A DNA stretch of 64,000 nucleotides. Origin: Thermotogota bacterium (lineage in GTDB: Bacteria > Thermotogota > Thermotogae > Thermotogales > Fervidobacteriaceae). Under the pieces are notes generated by a model. The model saw only the letters and a program-made list of their open reading frames with translations, had not been told where the DNA came from and made no database searches. The DNA is taken from NCBI GenBank assembly GCA_030550315.1, contig JAUQPP010000002.1, positions 1-64,000 on the forward strand, in the 5' to 3' direction. This document shows, in pieces, positions 50,111 to 62,248 of the stretch (positions are counted from its first letter, which is position 1; each line of letters opens with the position of its first letter). The translations under genes and the position numbers were made by a program.

Positions 50111-51100
50111 GTGGACCTGTATTTCATCAAGGTTCGGGCGAGGAGTAAAGGAACAGCGGAAGAGATAATAGGTTATTTCTTTGGAAAGACGAACAGTGCA
50201 CCAGATTTTGATTTTCTGGTTGTTCCTATTAGGTACTCGAGCTTAATTTTAATTGATCAGTTTACTTTGGAAGAAAATCTCTCAGAATTTAAGGAAAAAC
50301 TTACAAAAGTCAAAGAAAACCTCAAAACCCAATCGAATGTGAGCGATGTAACGCTGGCTTTTTTAACTTATTTGAACAACGTTATGAATCGTCGTGGTAA
50401 GATCCCGCTGGGAATCGAATTCACAACCGCTATAAAGGAAGATGATGAAGAAGTCTTAAAGCTCATTATATCTGATTTGCTCGAAGAATGGAGCCCAAAA
50501 ATGGAAGTACTGGTCAAGGCAGAAGCCTTGACGTTAGAGGAATATTCTGCTTTAACCTTTTTCGACGTACAGGAGGACTTCTCAGATCCAGGAATTGCGC
50601 AGATTTATTCAAGACCAGATATTGTGGATTTACCCGAGGTCTTCCCGGTTATAGATCCGATAAACGGTGTCAGTATTGTCCAGTTTGACGTTGGTGATAA
50701 GATCCCTGTAGTTGTGTTGAACTACGGTAAGTACGAATCAGCTATTAAGAGCAAGATTCCTGATGTAGACACAACTAAGAGGGCTATCGAAGGAACTTTG
50801 GTCAGTAAGGAATTGTTGAGGGTCAAAGGTGGTACCGTTTATCTTATCAAGGTTGAGATTGCCGAAGGGATTGTTGGGAAAGGGCTAATTAGCCCAGCTT
50901 TAAAGATCCTAACGGACGAGACTTATTTTATGAGGAAGCGTTCAAGTGCAGTGTGGGAACAATCTGAACGTCAACCAGGTGTGAAGGAAATTAAATTGCA
51001 TGTGCCACCGACCACTGGTAACGAATTGTTGATTGCCTTCATGACAACGTTGCTTGTCACAGGTGCTTTGCTCATATTGGTTTATATATTTACCAAGTGA
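50111..51100 (+). CDS. Hypothetical protein, C-terminal single TM anchor
   Basis: Well-formed 329-aa ORF; C-terminus NELLIAFMTTLLVTGALLILVYIFTK; no family recognised. Confidence 0.7.
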   Translation: MDLYFIKVRARSKGTAEEIIGYFFGKTNSAPDFDFLVVPIRYSSLILIDQFTLEENLSEFKEKLTKVKENLKTQSNVSDVTLAFLTYLNNVMNRRGKIPLGIEFTTAIKEDDEEVLKLIISDLLEEWSPKMEVLVKAEALTLEEYSALTFFDVQEDFSDPGIAQIYSRPDIVDLPEVFPVIDPINGVSIVQFDVGDKIPVVVLNYGKYESAIKSKIPDVDTTKRAIEGTLVSKELLRVKGGTVYLIKVEIAEGIVGKGLISPALKILTDETYFMRKRSSAVWEQSERQPGVKEIKLHVPPTTGNELLIAFMTTLLVTGALLILVYIFTK

Positions 51101-51118
51101 GGGAGGTTATCGGCAAAG

Positions 51119-52099
51119 TTGAAGATTCAAAAAATAAGTGGCGAGTTCGTTGAAGAAGTTGCCAAGCTGATTTATCTGGAGAAGCAAAATTTCTACGATG
51201 AGCTCTTTGGCAGTGATGCCTTAAAGTACATAGAAAAAGCCTTGACTAACGATATCCCGCCGTTTCAAAAGGACTATGGATTAGTTGCTGTCGAAGACGG
51301 GAAGGTACTTGGTACGCTTCTTTTTGCGGACAAGGCTTCATTTAGACACGGTTATCAGAAGTGGTTGAAAATCCTGGGACTGAAGATATTTCCAGTGGGA
51401 AGCAAGATGATTTACATAATTCAAAGATTACTTATCGAGTTCGGAGTTAACGACCTATACATCGTAGCGTTGGCTGGGAATGTCAAGGAATATCTCTTAT
51501 ACACGTTCATCAAGCAAAATAGGTATAGGAAAGTCATAGTGGACACTGCGGATGATAAATTTTACACGAAGTTTGGTTTCCACGAGGGTACTCCCGTCCA
51601 CAACAAACTGAGGCGTTATGAGAAGCTTTGCGACTACGAAACGTTATCCGGTATCGGGTGGGATACGCACCCACTGATAAATGGTCGTGAACTCATTCTT
51701 GGAGGAGTAAAGATAGAGAATCAATTTGGATTAGATGGCCATTCTGACGCGGATGTTCTTTGCCATGCAATAATCGACAGCTTACTTGGGGTAGCCCTGA
51801 AAACGGACATAGGAATGCTCTTTCCTGAAACTGCTGAAAACAAGAATCGTAAGAGTTTGGAAATGCTTAGGAAAGTTGTTCAAAACTTGAATTTCCAGGG
51901 GTACTTTCCCTCATCGATAGACTGTGTTATAATCTCACAGGTGAAGTTGAGTTCCTACCGACAAATGATGATTGAAAGTGTTGAGAGTGTTACAAACTGT
52001 CCTGTTTCGATCAAGTTCAAGTCCGGGAATGGTGTATACCCGGAATCGGAGTTCAAGGGGATTACTGCTATTTGCGTGAGTAACGTGGAAAAAATATGA
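51119..52099 (+). CDS. Fusion: N-terminal GNAT-like acetyltransferase domain plus C-terminal IspF-like domain
   Basis: N-part: GLVAVEDGKVLGTLLFADK...VNDLYIVALAGNVKEYLLYTFIKQNRYRKVIVDTADDKFYTKFGF; C-part: SGIGWDTHPLINGRELILGGVKIENQFGLDGHSDADVLCHAIIDSLLGVALKTDIGMLFPETAENKNRKSLEML. Confidence 0.8.
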   Translation: MKIQKISGEFVEEVAKLIYLEKQNFYDELFGSDALKYIEKALTNDIPPFQKDYGLVAVEDGKVLGTLLFADKASFRHGYQKWLKILGLKIFPVGSKMIYIIQRLLIEFGVNDLYIVALAGNVKEYLLYTFIKQNRYRKVIVDTADDKFYTKFGFHEGTPVHNKLRRYEKLCDYETLSGIGWDTHPLINGRELILGGVKIENQFGLDGHSDADVLCHAIIDSLLGVALKTDIGMLFPETAENKNRKSLEMLRKVVQNLNFQGYFPSSIDCVIISQVKLSSYRQMMIESVESVTNCPVSIKFKSGNGVYPESEFKGITAICVSNVEKI

Positions 52100-52148
52100 A
52101 TTTAAAATTCAAATACAGACACATTGAACGGGATATGGAGGTGGAGTT

Positions 52149-52703
52149 ATGGTAAACTCGTTCCTTAAAACTGCGGAAGAGAAGATGAAAAAATCTGTTG
52201 AAAAAATTGCGGAAGAACTTAAGCATCTTAGAACAGGGCGCGCTTCACCAGCAGTGCTGGAAGAAATTAAAGTTGACTATTACGGCGTGCCAACCCCGAT
52301 ATTACAGGTTGCGCAAGTTACTACAGAAGAGCGGCAACTCATCATAAAGCCTTGGGAACGCACACTGTTAAACGCCATTGAAAAGGCTATCCTTGCAAGC
52401 GATCTAGGATTAACTCCCGTTAACGATGGAAACGTGGTTAGAATAGTCTTCCCAACTCCGACAACCGAACAGCGGCAGAAATGGGTCAAAAAGGCGAAAG
52501 AAATTGTTGAAGAAGGAAAGATAGCGGTAAGAAACATCAGGCGTGATGTTTTGAAAGACGTTAAAGACAAGAAAAAAGAAGGAGAAATTTCCGAAGATGA
52601 TGAAAAGAGACTCGAAAAGGAAATTCAGAATCTGACTGACAAATATATTGCTGAGCTGGATAAACTTTTCGAAAAGAAAGAAAAGGAGATAATGGAATTC
52701 TGA
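52149..52703 (+). CDS. frr: Ribosome recycling factor
   Basis: [58 protein letters not shown]. Confidence 0.98.
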   Translation: MVNSFLKTAEEKMKKSVEKIAEELKHLRTGRASPAVLEEIKVDYYGVPTPILQVAQVTTEERQLIIKPWERTLLNAIEKAILASDLGLTPVNDGNVVRIVFPTPTTEQRQKWVKKAKEIVEEGKIAVRNIRRDVLKDVKDKKKEGEISEDDEKRLEKEIQNLTDKYIAELDKLFEKKEKEIMEF

Positions 52704-53416
52704 TGGCTCTTAATAAGAAAGAACCTCCAAAGCACATTGCGTTCATAATGGATGGAAACGGTCGGTGGGCTAAGGAAAAGGGAAAACCAAGAACTTATGG
52801 ACATTATGTTGGGGCTTACAAAATAGAGGATGTCGTCAAGTGGTGTGCCCAGCGAGGAATCGAATTCACCACGTTTTATGCCTTTTCGACGGAAAATTGG
52901 AAACGTCCACCAGATGAGGTAAGTTTCTTGTTTAACCTTTTGGTTGAGAAAATAGGAGAATTTTATGAGCGAATGAATAAGGAAAACGTAAGATTGAGAT
53001 TCATTGGGAGAATAAATGACTTGCCGGAGGCTGTGAAAAGTAAGTGCCTCGAATACGAAGAGAAAACCAAGAATAACAACAGGATACAGGTCATAATAGC
53101 CTTAAATTACGGTGGTCGATCGGAAATCGTGGATGCGGTAAAAAAGATTGTCCAAAGCTGTTCTACTAGTTTGGATTTTCTCAACGAAGAGAATTTTCGA
53201 AATTTTCTTTACGCACCGGATGTTCCAGATCCAGATTTGATCATCCGAACTTCAGGCGAACAACGCATCAGCAATTTTCTGCTATGGCAGCTGGCCTACA
53301 GCGAGCTTTACTTTAGTCCCGTTTATTGGCCCGATTTCAACGAAGAGGAATTGGACAAGGCCATAAACTTTTACATGAGCCGAGACAGAAGGTTTGGGGG
53401 GATTGGGGACGGATGA
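52703..53416 (+). CDS. uppS: Isoprenyl transferase (undecaprenyl diphosphate synthase)
   Basis: HIAFIMDGNGRWAKEKGKPRTYGHYVGAYKIEDVVKWC...FYAFSTENWKRP...PDLIIRTSGEQRISNFLLWQLAYSELYF. Confidence 0.97.
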   Translation: MALNKKEPPKHIAFIMDGNGRWAKEKGKPRTYGHYVGAYKIEDVVKWCAQRGIEFTTFYAFSTENWKRPPDEVSFLFNLLVEKIGEFYERMNKENVRLRFIGRINDLPEAVKSKCLEYEEKTKNNNRIQVIIALNYGGRSEIVDAVKKIVQSCSTSLDFLNEENFRNFLYAPDVPDPDLIIRTSGEQRISNFLLWQLAYSELYFSPVYWPDFNEEELDKAINFYMSRDRRFGGIGDG

Positions 53417-54240
53417 GTAATCTGAAGGCTGAAACTATTCAACGTGTCATTAGTGCATTTGTCGTTGCTCCTTTCGTTGTGCTATGCTTTGTTTCCTACA
53501 ATAGCTTGGTGGGATTGGTCGCTGCAATTGTCATGGTCTCGAGCGGGGAATTCTTCTACACAACGTTACGAAAACATGGAGCTTGGTTGATGGTTGTCTA
53601 CACGGGTATAGTTTCGGCCTTTCCGATTCTGTACGGAACGTTTTTCCAGGAGAAACCAATGGAGCTCCTTGCTTACATTTACATTGCGGGAATCGTTTTC
53701 ACACTATCCCGAGTGAAAAATAAGGAAATCATTACAGAAATCTATTTTGCGTTTACTACAGCTCTCATTTACATTGCTTTTTTGCTCTCATTCTTTATCC
53801 CACTTTACGCAAAATTCGGAGCCGATGCCGCACTCTTGACGCTAACGTTGAGTTGGTCGTACGATAGCTTTGCGTTTGCGTTTGGTATGTCAACTGGTGG
53901 TAAGCACAAACTTGGGAGCTATTACAGTCCGAACAAGTCCTGGGAAGGGTTGTTCGGTGGAATATTTGGGACGACTTTGTACATAATACTTTACCAGAAC
54001 GTTGCAAGACTATTTTTCAAATCAGACTTGAGACTATCGCTTCCTGTAATCCTTTTGATAGCAACGGTAACGGCGATTTTTGATACTTTTGGTGACATCT
54101 TTGAGTCCTCGATAAAAAGACATTACAACGTGAAACACATGGGCAATTTGTTACCAGGACACGGTGGTATGTTGGATCGAATAGATGGGCTGTTGTTCAT
54201 TACTCCTGTGGTGTACGCGTTATTCACGATTTTCGGCTGA
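53413..54240 (+). CDS. cdsA: Phosphatidate cytidylyltransferase
   Basis: SYDSFAFAFGMSTGGKHKLGSYYSPNKSWEGLFGGIFGT...FGDIFESSIKRHYNVKHMGNLLPGHGGMLDRIDGLLF. Confidence 0.96.
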   Translation: MSNLKAETIQRVISAFVVAPFVVLCFVSYNSLVGLVAAIVMVSSGEFFYTTLRKHGAWLMVVYTGIVSAFPILYGTFFQEKPMELLAYIYIAGIVFTLSRVKNKEIITEIYFAFTTALIYIAFLLSFFIPLYAKFGADAALLTLTLSWSYDSFAFAFGMSTGGKHKLGSYYSPNKSWEGLFGGIFGTTLYIILYQNVARLFFKSDLRLSLPVILLIATVTAIFDTFGDIFESSIKRHYNVKHMGNLLPGHGGMLDRIDGLLFITPVVYALFTIFG

Positions 54241-54261
54241 GAATGATTACCCGGAGGTGCG

Positions 54262-56865
54262 ATGATGAAATACATGACCAGTGAAGAGATACGTGAGGCT
54301 TTCCTTTCATTTTTCGAATCGAAAGGACACAAGAGATTACCAAGCGCTTCGTTGATTCCTGACGATCCACAACTCATGTTCACTGTTGCCGGTATGGTTC
54401 CTTTCAAGCCCATTTTCTGGGGCAAGGTGGAACCGGTCTACACAAGGGTAACAACTTGTCAGAAATGCGTTAGGACTAATGATATAGAGAACGTTGGTAG
54501 AACTCCTCGCCATCATACTTTCTTTGAAATGCTTGGCAACTTCTCTTTTGGTGATTACTTCAAAAGGGAAGCGATCGAATGGGCATGGGAGTTTGTAACC
54601 CAAGTCCTTCGAATGCCTGAGGAGAAGTTATGGGTATCTGTTTACGAAGAGGATGATGAAGCGTTCGAGATTTGGAAAAGTATCGGTGTTCCTGAGCGAA
54701 AGATTGTTAGGATGGGAAAAGAAGACAACTTCTGGGGGCCGGCTGGTCCAACGGGGCCTTGCGGACCGTGCTCTGAGATTTTTTACGACACGGGCGTGGA
54801 GGTACCCGTTCCAGAAGGTCAGGAACCGACACCGGCCAACACAGATGGTAGGTTTATTGAAATTTGGAATTTGGTTTTTACCGAATTCTATCAGGACGAG
54901 GAAGGCAAACTCCACCCATTGCCGAAGAAGAATATCGACACCGGTGCTGGTTTGGAACGCATCGCGGCTATGATGCAAGGAGTTTACTGGAACTTCGATA
55001 CTGACCTTTTCAAACCTATTATCGATAAGATACAGGAAGTTCTGAATGTGAGATATAAGGAAGATCCTGTAAAGGATGTTTCGATACGGGTGATCGCTGA
55101 CCACGTTAGAGCAGTTACGTTTATTATTACTGACGGAGTGTTGCCCTCAAACGAAGGTCGAGGTTACGTTCTAAGAAGGATACTTCGAAGAGCTTTGAGA
55201 CACGGAACGCTTTTGGGAGCGAAGGAACCGTTCCTGTACAAGATCGTCGAGAGTGTAGTTTCGAAGATGAAAGCCATTTACCCAGAACTCGTTGAAAAAC
55301 AATCTTTTGTTGAAAATGTTGTGCGTAACGAAGAGTTGAGATTCATCTCGAATCTGTCTAAAGGCACGGAGATGGTGCACAGAGTGGCTTCCGTTTCGGG
55401 AGGGAGGATCTCCGGTGAGGATGCCTTTAAGCTTTACGATACTTATGGATTCCCGATAGACATTCTCAGAGACATTGCACGTGAAAATAATTATTCGCTG
55501 GATGAAGAAGGTTTTGAAAAGTACCTTGAGGAGCAGAGGGAACGTTCAAGAAGAGCACAAGGAGAGGTTGAGTTTGCCACAAGAACGGGATACGAAGGTC
55601 TCGAACTGGAGACAGTCTTTGTTGGGTACGACACTCTAAAAACCACCGCAAAGGTACTGAAAATCAAGGTGAATGAAGAGTTTGTTGAATCTGCACAGGA
55701 CTGCGAATGTGAGGTTGTTCTCGACGTTACGCCGTTCTACGCGGAAAAAGGTGGTCAAGTGGCGGACACGGGTTTAATCGTAGGTAGTGAGGGGAAGTTT
55801 GAGGTTAACTACGTCTACACACCTGTGGAGGGTGTGATAGTTCACAAGGGTTGTTTGAAGGGTAAGCTCTCCACTGGTGCAGAAGTCCAAGCTGTTGTAG
55901 ATGAGGAAAAACGAAGGGCTACAATGCGTAACCATACGGCTACGCACTTACTTCACGCGGCACTGAGAAAGGTCTTAGGAACACATGTGCGACAAGCAGG
56001 TTCGCTTGTCGAACCCGCGCGCTTAAGGTTTGACTTCACGCATTATCAAGCACTTTCGGACCAAGAAATTGCAGTCATTGAGGATCTAGTTAATGAGATA
56101 ATACTTTCAGCAATCCCTGTTGAAGTGAGTGTGAAGTCTTACGACGAAGCCGTGAAACAGGGAGCTATTGCCCTGTTTGATGAAAAGTATGGAGATTTTG
56201 TCAGGGTTGTGAAGGTTGGAGACTTCAGTGAAGAGCTTTGTGGGGGTACGCACGTGAAGAATACAGGAGAGATAGGTCTCTTCAAAATAACTTCCGAAGG
56301 TGCCGTAAGTGCTGGTGTACGTAGGATTGAAGCCATCACAGGATTGAACTCCTTAAGGTTCCTCCGCGCACTTGAAGCAAAAGTGAAATCACTTAGGGAT
56401 ATTTTGGAAGTTTCGGACGACCAGCTACCGGAAAAGGTTCAGAAGTTAATCGATGAAAGGAAGAAACTCGAGAAGGAAGTTGCCGAGCTTAAGAAGAAAG
56501 CAATCAACGTTGAAGAACTGATCGAGTTGGCAAGGGAGTATGAAGGTGTCAAATATGTTGCGCACGTTTTCGAAGGTATCGAACCCGAGGTTCTAAAAGA
56601 GTTGGTTGACGAACTATCCGATAGAATACAGGGGCCAGTACTTTTGATCACAAAGCTCGATGGAAAGGTAGTTTTCGTCATCAAGGTACCTAAAGGGTTA
56701 GCATCCACGTATCACGCCGGAAACATTGCAAAGGTTGTTGCGCAGACCTTGGGTGGTGGTGGTGGCGGTAGCCCGACTTTTGCGCAGGCGGGAGGAAAAT
56801 TAATTGACATGGTTCCTAAGGCTGTCGAAGTCTTTGAGAAATTAGTGAGAAGGGAAGTGCCCTAA
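54262..56865 (+). CDS. alaS: Alanyl-tRNA synthetase
   Basis: [48 protein letters not shown]...[14 protein letters not shown]. Confidence 0.99.
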   Translation: MMKYMTSEEIREAFLSFFESKGHKRLPSASLIPDDPQLMFTVAGMVPFKPIFWGKVEPVYTRVTTCQKCVRTNDIENVGRTPRHHTFFEMLGNFSFGDYFKREAIEWAWEFVTQVLRMPEEKLWVSVYEEDDEAFEIWKSIGVPERKIVRMGKEDNFWGPAGPTGPCGPCSEIFYDTGVEVPVPEGQEPTPANTDGRFIEIWNLVFTEFYQDEEGKLHPLPKKNIDTGAGLERIAAMMQGVYWNFDTDLFKPIIDKIQEVLNVRYKEDPVKDVSIRVIADHVRAVTFIITDGVLPSNEGRGYVLRRILRRALRHGTLLGAKEPFLYKIVESVVSKMKAIYPELVEKQSFVENVVRNEELRFISNLSKGTEMVHRVASVSGGRISGEDAFKLYDTYGFPIDILRDIARENNYSLDEEGFEKYLEEQRERSRRAQGEVEFATRTGYEGLELETVFVGYDTLKTTAKVLKIKVNEEFVESAQDCECEVVLDVTPFYAEKGGQVADTGLIVGSEGKFEVNYVYTPVEGVIVHKGCLKGKLSTGAEVQAVVDEEKRRATMRNHTATHLLHAALRKVLGTHVRQAGSLVEPARLRFDFTHYQALSDQEIAVIEDLVNEIILSAIPVEVSVKSYDEAVKQGAIALFDEKYGDFVRVVKVGDFSEELCGGTHVKNTGEIGLFKITSEGAVSAGVRRIEAITGLNSLRFLRALEAKVKSLRDILEVSDDQLPEKVQKLIDERKKLEKEVAELKKKAINVEELIELAREYEGVKYVAHVFEGIEPEVLKELVDELSDRIQGPVLLITKLDGKVVFVIKVPKGLASTYHAGNIAKVVAQTLGGGGGGSPTFAQAGGKLIDMVPKAVEVFEKLVRREVP

Positions 56866-57878
56866 TGTTTGGAAGACTGGATCTTGGCATTGATCTCGGA
56901 ACTGCAAACACACTTGTCTACGTGAGAGGTAAGGGAATTGTCGTCAACGAACCATCTGTGATAGCAATAAACGTCGAAACAAACGAAATTGTTAAAGTCG
57001 GTGAAGAAGCTAAAAAGATGATTGGTAAAACACCTTCGTTCATTCAAGCGATTCGTCCGTTAAAAGACGGAGTCATCGCCGATTACGATGTAGCGCTAGC
57101 CATGCTAACGTATTTCATAAGCAAGGCACAGGACAGATTTTCATTCTTCAGACCGCGCGTGGTAATCGGGGTTCCTGTGGGGGTTACGGAAGTTGAGAGT
57201 CGCGCACTTCTCACGGCGGGAAAGGAAGCGGGTGCGAAGAAGGTTTTTTTGATCGAGGAGCCAATGGCAACGGCGCTGGGGGCGGGGTTACCCGTTGAAG
57301 AGCCGCAGGGAAACATGGTGATTGACATCGGTGGTGGTACTACGGAGGCTGCTGTTATCTCTCTTGGTTCAATCGTAACTTGGTCGTCTACTCGCGTTGC
57401 AGGCGACGAATTTGACGAGGCGATTATTCAGTACGTTCGTGAAGTATATCGGGTCACGATTGGTGTTCGGACGGCAGAGCGAGTGAAGATAGAGATCGGT
57501 AATGTATTTCCGTTAAAAGAGTACGATGAACTTCAAACGGAGATCGTCGGAATAGAACTCTCCTCCGGATTACCAAAAAGATTGACGCTCACTGGTGGTG
57601 AAATCCGGGAAGCTATAAAATCAACTGCAATGCAGATTGTTGAAACTGCGAAAGCCACACTTGAAAAAACGCCTCCTGAACTCGTTGCAGACATCACAGA
57701 ACGTGGTATTATCGTGTCAGGCGGTGGCTCGTTACTCAGGGGAATTTGCGAACTCATTTCGAAAGAGACAGGTATAGACGTTTACCGGGCAGAAGATCCT
57801 ATGAGTTGTGTGGCACGTGGCGCTGGCATGGTCTTGGATAAGATGGATATTCTTGCGAGGTTGAAGAGTGTAGAATGA
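56865..57878 (+). CDS. mreB: Rod shape-determining protein MreB
   Basis: [30 protein letters not shown]...[17 protein letters not shown]. Confidence 0.98.
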   Translation: MFGRLDLGIDLGTANTLVYVRGKGIVVNEPSVIAINVETNEIVKVGEEAKKMIGKTPSFIQAIRPLKDGVIADYDVALAMLTYFISKAQDRFSFFRPRVVIGVPVGVTEVESRALLTAGKEAGAKKVFLIEEPMATALGAGLPVEEPQGNMVIDIGGGTTEAAVISLGSIVTWSSTRVAGDEFDEAIIQYVREVYRVTIGVRTAERVKIEIGNVFPLKEYDELQTEIVGIELSSGLPKRLTLTGGEIREAIKSTAMQIVETAKATLEKTPPELVADITERGIIVSGGGSLLRGICELISKETGIDVYRAEDPMSCVARGAGMVLDKMDILARLKSVE

Positions 57879-58510
57879 GAACGAACATTTTGGCAACAGT
57901 TGCGATAATTTTACTGCTGATTTTGTCGCTTGACGTATTTAGCAATAACTCGCTTTCGAAGTTTGTTGCTGAAGTATTAACCAAGGTCTCGTTTCCGTTC
58001 TACGGTTATAGGGAGAAATTGGAAAATTTTTTTGAAAAATATCCCAGCATCCTGCATGTTACACTATTTAGCGAAAATGCCAAAGCACTTACTGTGTTGA
58101 GTGAGGACATAAAAGGCCTGTACGTGAGAAACCTACACGAGAAAGGTTTGGTGATTGATCCTCTGTCGAAACAGCTGATAGGCTTCGTTGAACGAACAGG
58201 AAAAATCGGTTACGTGAGAAAATGGTGGGTTTCGGAGTTTCCGGTGACGATAGAGGGTACGGAAACGAGAGCGGTAGGATTCTACAGAAAATTTAGAATT
58301 GAGGTACCAGATCCCTATGTGGATATTGGCGGGAAGGTTTATTTAGCCGATAGCGAAGAGTATGGCAGGCTGATGAGGTTGTATAACATTTCAATAGGCG
58401 TCTTTAAAAATGGCTACTTTTTGCCGAAGATTCCAACGATTCCAAAATACGTCGTTATTCTACCGTCGTATCACAACGGTTCCCGCAAACAAGAAGAGGG
58501 GGGGAAATGA
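57875..58510 (+). CDS. MreC-like candidate (single TM, short periplasmic domain)
   Basis: N-terminal TM, position directly after mreB (4-nt overlap), beta-rich segment [40 protein letters not shown] reminiscent of MreC. Confidence 0.45.
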   Translation: MRTNILATVAIILLLILSLDVFSNNSLSKFVAEVLTKVSFPFYGYREKLENFFEKYPSILHVTLFSENAKALTVLSEDIKGLYVRNLHEKGLVIDPLSKQLIGFVERTGKIGYVRKWWVSEFPVTIEGTETRAVGFYRKFRIEVPDPYVDIGGKVYLADSEEYGRLMRLYNISIGVFKNGYFLPKIPTIPKYVVILPSYHNGSRKQEEGGK

Positions 58511-59088
58511 TGTACGAGGAACTTTCTAAAGAACAGCTCATTCAAAAAATTCACGAATTGGAAGACGAAATTGCAAGACTTAAGATGCGCGAGAATGAAC
58601 TTGAAATGCTACTAAGCGAATACTCAACAATCATGAAGAAACAGTTCGAGGTTTTTGATGACTTTATCAGGGACGTTGGAACAAAGCGAATGATTGACCC
58701 ATTAACGAGGGTGTACTCTCACGAGCATATCATGAAGCTCATTTCATACTACCATCAGAAGGCTTTTGAAGAAAATTTCCAATACGCGCTAGTCACGGTA
58801 CGAATAAATAATTTTGAGAAAATGGAGCAAATTGAAAAAGAACAAGCACTCTTATCTGTGGGAAAACTTTTAAAAGAACTTGTTCGAGTCCCTCTCGATA
58901 GTGTTGGCAGGCTCAGTGATGATACGTTCATTGTGCTTCTTACTGAAATAACGAGGGAAAACGCGCTCAAGGTCAAAGAACGCATAGACAATGCACTTCT
59001 TATAAGGAACATCGATTGTAGTATAAAGTTCTCTAGTTATCCAGAGGATTCTACAAACCTTGAAGAGCTTGTCAAGCGAGTTACTTAA
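58507..59088 (+). CDS. Coiled-coil plus degenerate GGDEF domain protein
   Basis: [43 protein letters not shown]...[32 protein letters not shown] replaced by LSDDTF. Confidence 0.75.
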   Translation: MMYEELSKEQLIQKIHELEDEIARLKMRENELEMLLSEYSTIMKKQFEVFDDFIRDVGTKRMIDPLTRVYSHEHIMKLISYYHQKAFEENFQYALVTVRINNFEKMEQIEKEQALLSVGKLLKELVRVPLDSVGRLSDDTFIVLLTEITRENALKVKERIDNALLIRNIDCSIKFSSYPEDSTNLEELVKRVT

Positions 59089-59141
59089 AGTGTGAAATTA
59101 GAGGTTACTACGACCACGTTGATGGAAGCGAGGATAGATAT

Positions 59142-60413
59142 ATGGGCGTTATCCTTGTGTCGAAGAGTGTCTTACACGGTGAGGTTGAAATTTCCGGGGC
59201 AAAGAACTCCGCACTCCCGCTTTTGGCTGCTACCATACTAACGGACGAAGAAGTAATCCTCAACAAGGTGCCACACTTGGCAGATGTAGAGACAATGTTT
59301 GATATCCTCAGAACACTCGGTAAGAAAGTTCAGTACGACACAGCTACTGGTACTGTGAGAGTCTCGGGGGCCGTTAATAATGCCCACGTTCCATACGATC
59401 TGGTACGAAAAATGCGTGCATCGTTTAATGTTATGGGACCGTTGACCGTGATGATGGGTGAAGCAAGTACACCGCTTCCCGGTGGTTGTGCAATAGGTGT
59501 TAGGCCTGTGGATTACCATATTGAAGGGCTCAAAAAGCTGGGGTTTGAAATCTCATTTGAGCATGGTGAAATCCGAGCGCGTGTTGGCAAAAAGGATGAG
59601 CTTGTAGTTGTACACTTACCTTTTCCAAGTGTTGGAGCTACAGAACATATCATGAGTGTGGCCACGATGCTTCCGGGAACGACCGTGATTGAAAATGCAG
59701 CCATGGAACCGGAAATTGTCGATTTGCAGGACCTCCTTAACAAAATGGGAGCGCGTGTACAAGGCGCGGGGACCAGTAAAATAATCGTTGAAGGCGTCAA
59801 CAAACTTCATGGTTGCGAGCATACGATTATCCCGGATAGAATAGAGGCAGGGACATATGCTATCGCAATACTTTCAACGGGTGGTGAAGGCAGGATAAAA
59901 AACGTCATTCCCGAACACTTGGATGCTCTCTGGTCGGTGCTTGAATACACCGGCGCGTCTATCAAAAAGGGAAGTAACTACGTGGATGTAAAGTCTCCGG
60001 GAAAGTGGCGTGCTTGCGATGTAAACGTCCTTCCCTACCCCGGTTTTCCGACCGACTTGCAACCGCAAATAGTCGTTTATCTTTCTATAGCGCAAGGTAC
60101 GAGTACTGTTACGGAAAACGTTTTCAAAACAAGATTTGCACACGTAGCTGAATTGGTCAGGATGGGTGCCAACATGAAACTCAAAGACAATACACTTATC
60201 ATCGAAGGAGTTGAAAAGCTACAAGGAGCGACGGTGATGGGCACAGATTTAAGGGCGACGGCCGCTCTCGTCGTAGCTGGTCTGGTTGCCGAAGATACAA
60301 CAGAAGTCACGCAGGTAGAACACATTTTCCGTGGGTATGAGAACGTTATTGAGAAATTCAGGAGGCTTGGGGGTGTTCTTGAATACAAGGCTGGAGGTGT
60401 ACCGGAGATTTGA
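59142..60413 (+). CDS. murA: UDP-N-acetylglucosamine 1-carboxyvinyltransferase
   Basis: [28 protein letters not shown]...[12 protein letters not shown]...[24 protein letters not shown]. Confidence 0.97.
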   Translation: MGVILVSKSVLHGEVEISGAKNSALPLLAATILTDEEVILNKVPHLADVETMFDILRTLGKKVQYDTATGTVRVSGAVNNAHVPYDLVRKMRASFNVMGPLTVMMGEASTPLPGGCAIGVRPVDYHIEGLKKLGFEISFEHGEIRARVGKKDELVVVHLPFPSVGATEHIMSVATMLPGTTVIENAAMEPEIVDLQDLLNKMGARVQGAGTSKIIVEGVNKLHGCEHTIIPDRIEAGTYAIAILSTGGEGRIKNVIPEHLDALWSVLEYTGASIKKGSNYVDVKSPGKWRACDVNVLPYPGFPTDLQPQIVVYLSIAQGTSTVTENVFKTRFAHVAELVRMGANMKLKDNTLIIEGVEKLQGATVMGTDLRATAALVVAGLVAEDTTEVTQVEHIFRGYENVIEKFRRLGGVLEYKAGGVPEI

Positions 60414-62230
60414 AAAATCTATCACACATGAGTTCTCGGCCCTTTCTCTTAAGATTGAGGAGAAAGATGGTATTGTTCCTAATTGATACCCTTTTATTAA
60501 TTTTGGCCGGAATAATGGCCTTGTTAGTCAGATTTGGAACGAATACCACGGAAATAAAAAAATTTTACAGTGGGGTAGTTACTCTCATCGTATTCATAGC
60601 CGTAGCAAACGTACTCAATGGAAGCTACAAGATTGTGTGGCGACACGCTACATCAAGAGATCTTATCGTCCTTCTCAGAGGACTTTTTCTCGGATATGCC
60701 ACTACATTGATTAGTTTGCATTACTTTCATTTTGTGCGCTTACCCAGGTCTGTAGGGATGCTAACCTTCCTTGGTTCCGCATTTCTCCTGATCACAGCCC
60801 GGTTGTTCTACCAATTCCTTCTGCTTAACAAAAATGCCGGTTCCAAGAGGGTGGCAATTGTAGGTGCCGGTGAGACTGGCGTTTCGCTAAGTGGGCAACT
60901 TAGGAGAAATGGATACGGGAAGGTTCTTGCGTTTATAGACGATGATCCTTCTAAAATCGGAAGAACCATTGCGGGCATAAGGATTTACGGTCCTATTGAA
61001 ATCATCATGGATGTCGTTGACAACCTCGATATCCAAGAATTGATCATAGCACTTCCTTCGGCATCATCCGAGCAAATGCAAAGAATACTGTCAAACATCG
61101 ATACAACGAAGGTACGGGTTAAGACAATTCCTCCTATTGACAAAGTTTTGGACAAGGGTATTTCAATTAAGGACATTAAGGATATCTCTCTTCAAGATAT
61201 CCTCGGTCGCGAACCCGTCAAGGTCAACCTTAAGGAAATCAGTGGGTATGTTTTAGATAAATGCGTTCTCATCACAGGTGCAGGTGGCAGTATAGGGAGT
61301 GAGATTGCAAGGCAAATATCCAGGTTTTCGCCTTCGCGGGTTGTGTTACTTGGTCGTGGGGAGAACAGTATCTACGAGATATTCAACGAACTCAAGGAAG
61401 GGTTTCCGAACGTTCATTTTGAACCGTTTATTGGTGACATTGCTGATGAACACCTGATGGAACTGGTTTTTCGGAATTTCAGACCTGATATTGTTTTCCA
61501 TGCAGCTGCTCATAAGCATGTTTTTCTGATGCAGACAAATCTTTACGAGGCTATCAGAGTTAACGTTGTCGGAACGATAAATCTTGCAAAACTTTCTTGT
61601 AAGTACGACGTAGAAAGGTTTGTCTTCATCTCCACGGATAAAGCGGTGAATCCTGTATCCTATATGGGAGCAAGTAAACGTTTGGCAGAGTTATACATCC
61701 TCTCGATCCCGAACTCGTGCGAAACAAAATTTGCAATAGTTCGTTTTGGAAATGTTATTGGAAGTCGTGGAAGTGTTTTTTGGAAATTCAAAAAGCAGAT
61801 CGAAAATGGTGGTCCGATAACCGTCACGGATCCGCGTATGAAACGATATTGGATGAGTATTCCGGAAGCAGTCGCATTGGTGATCCAAGCCGGTGCCTTT
61901 TCAAGCGGCCGGGATCTTTATGTACTCGATATGGGTGAACAGATTCCTGTGGAAAAAATAGCTAAGACACTGGCAAGGTTGATGGGAAGGCCTGATGTTG
62001 AAATTAAATACACCGGACCGATGCCCGGTGAAAAGTTCGAGGAAGAGTTACTCTACAATTTTGAACAACCGCGGCCAACGGAACATCCAAAGATAATGAA
62101 AGTATGTTACGAAAGCTTGAAAATCTCGGATCAGGAGATAGAAACCGTTGTAGAGGATATTCTTCGTCTTTCGTTGAATGGAGAAGAGAAGAAAGCTTGG
62201 GAAATGTTGAGAAGAGTTATCGCAGTTTAA
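60410..62230 (+). CDS. PglF/CapD-like membrane-anchored nucleotide-sugar 4,6-dehydratase/epimerase
   Basis: Four TM region, then two Rossmann domains: [17 protein letters not shown] and [40 protein letters not shown]. Confidence 0.93.
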   Translation: MKNLSHMSSRPFLLRLRRKMVLFLIDTLLLILAGIMALLVRFGTNTTEIKKFYSGVVTLIVFIAVANVLNGSYKIVWRHATSRDLIVLLRGLFLGYATTLISLHYFHFVRLPRSVGMLTFLGSAFLLITARLFYQFLLLNKNAGSKRVAIVGAGETGVSLSGQLRRNGYGKVLAFIDDDPSKIGRTIAGIRIYGPIEIIMDVVDNLDIQELIIALPSASSEQMQRILSNIDTTKVRVKTIPPIDKVLDKGISIKDIKDISLQDILGREPVKVNLKEISGYVLDKCVLITGAGGSIGSEIARQISRFSPSRVVLLGRGENSIYEIFNELKEGFPNVHFEPFIGDIADEHLMELVFRNFRPDIVFHAAAHKHVFLMQTNLYEAIRVNVVGTINLAKLSCKYDVERFVFISTDKAVNPVSYMGASKRLAELYILSIPNSCETKFAIVRFGNVIGSRGSVFWKFKKQIENGGPITVTDPRMKRYWMSIPEAVALVIQAGAFSSGRDLYVLDMGEQIPVEKIAKTLARLMGRPDVEIKYTGPMPGEKFEEELLYNFEQPRPTEHPKIMKVCYESLKISDQEIETVVEDILRLSLNGEEKKAWEMLRRVIAV

Positions 62231-62248
62231 AGCGTTTCTACATCGCTT

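Noticed and set aside
54628-55104. 158-aa minus-strand ORF inside alaS
   Set aside because: Antisense of alaS; no supporting features.
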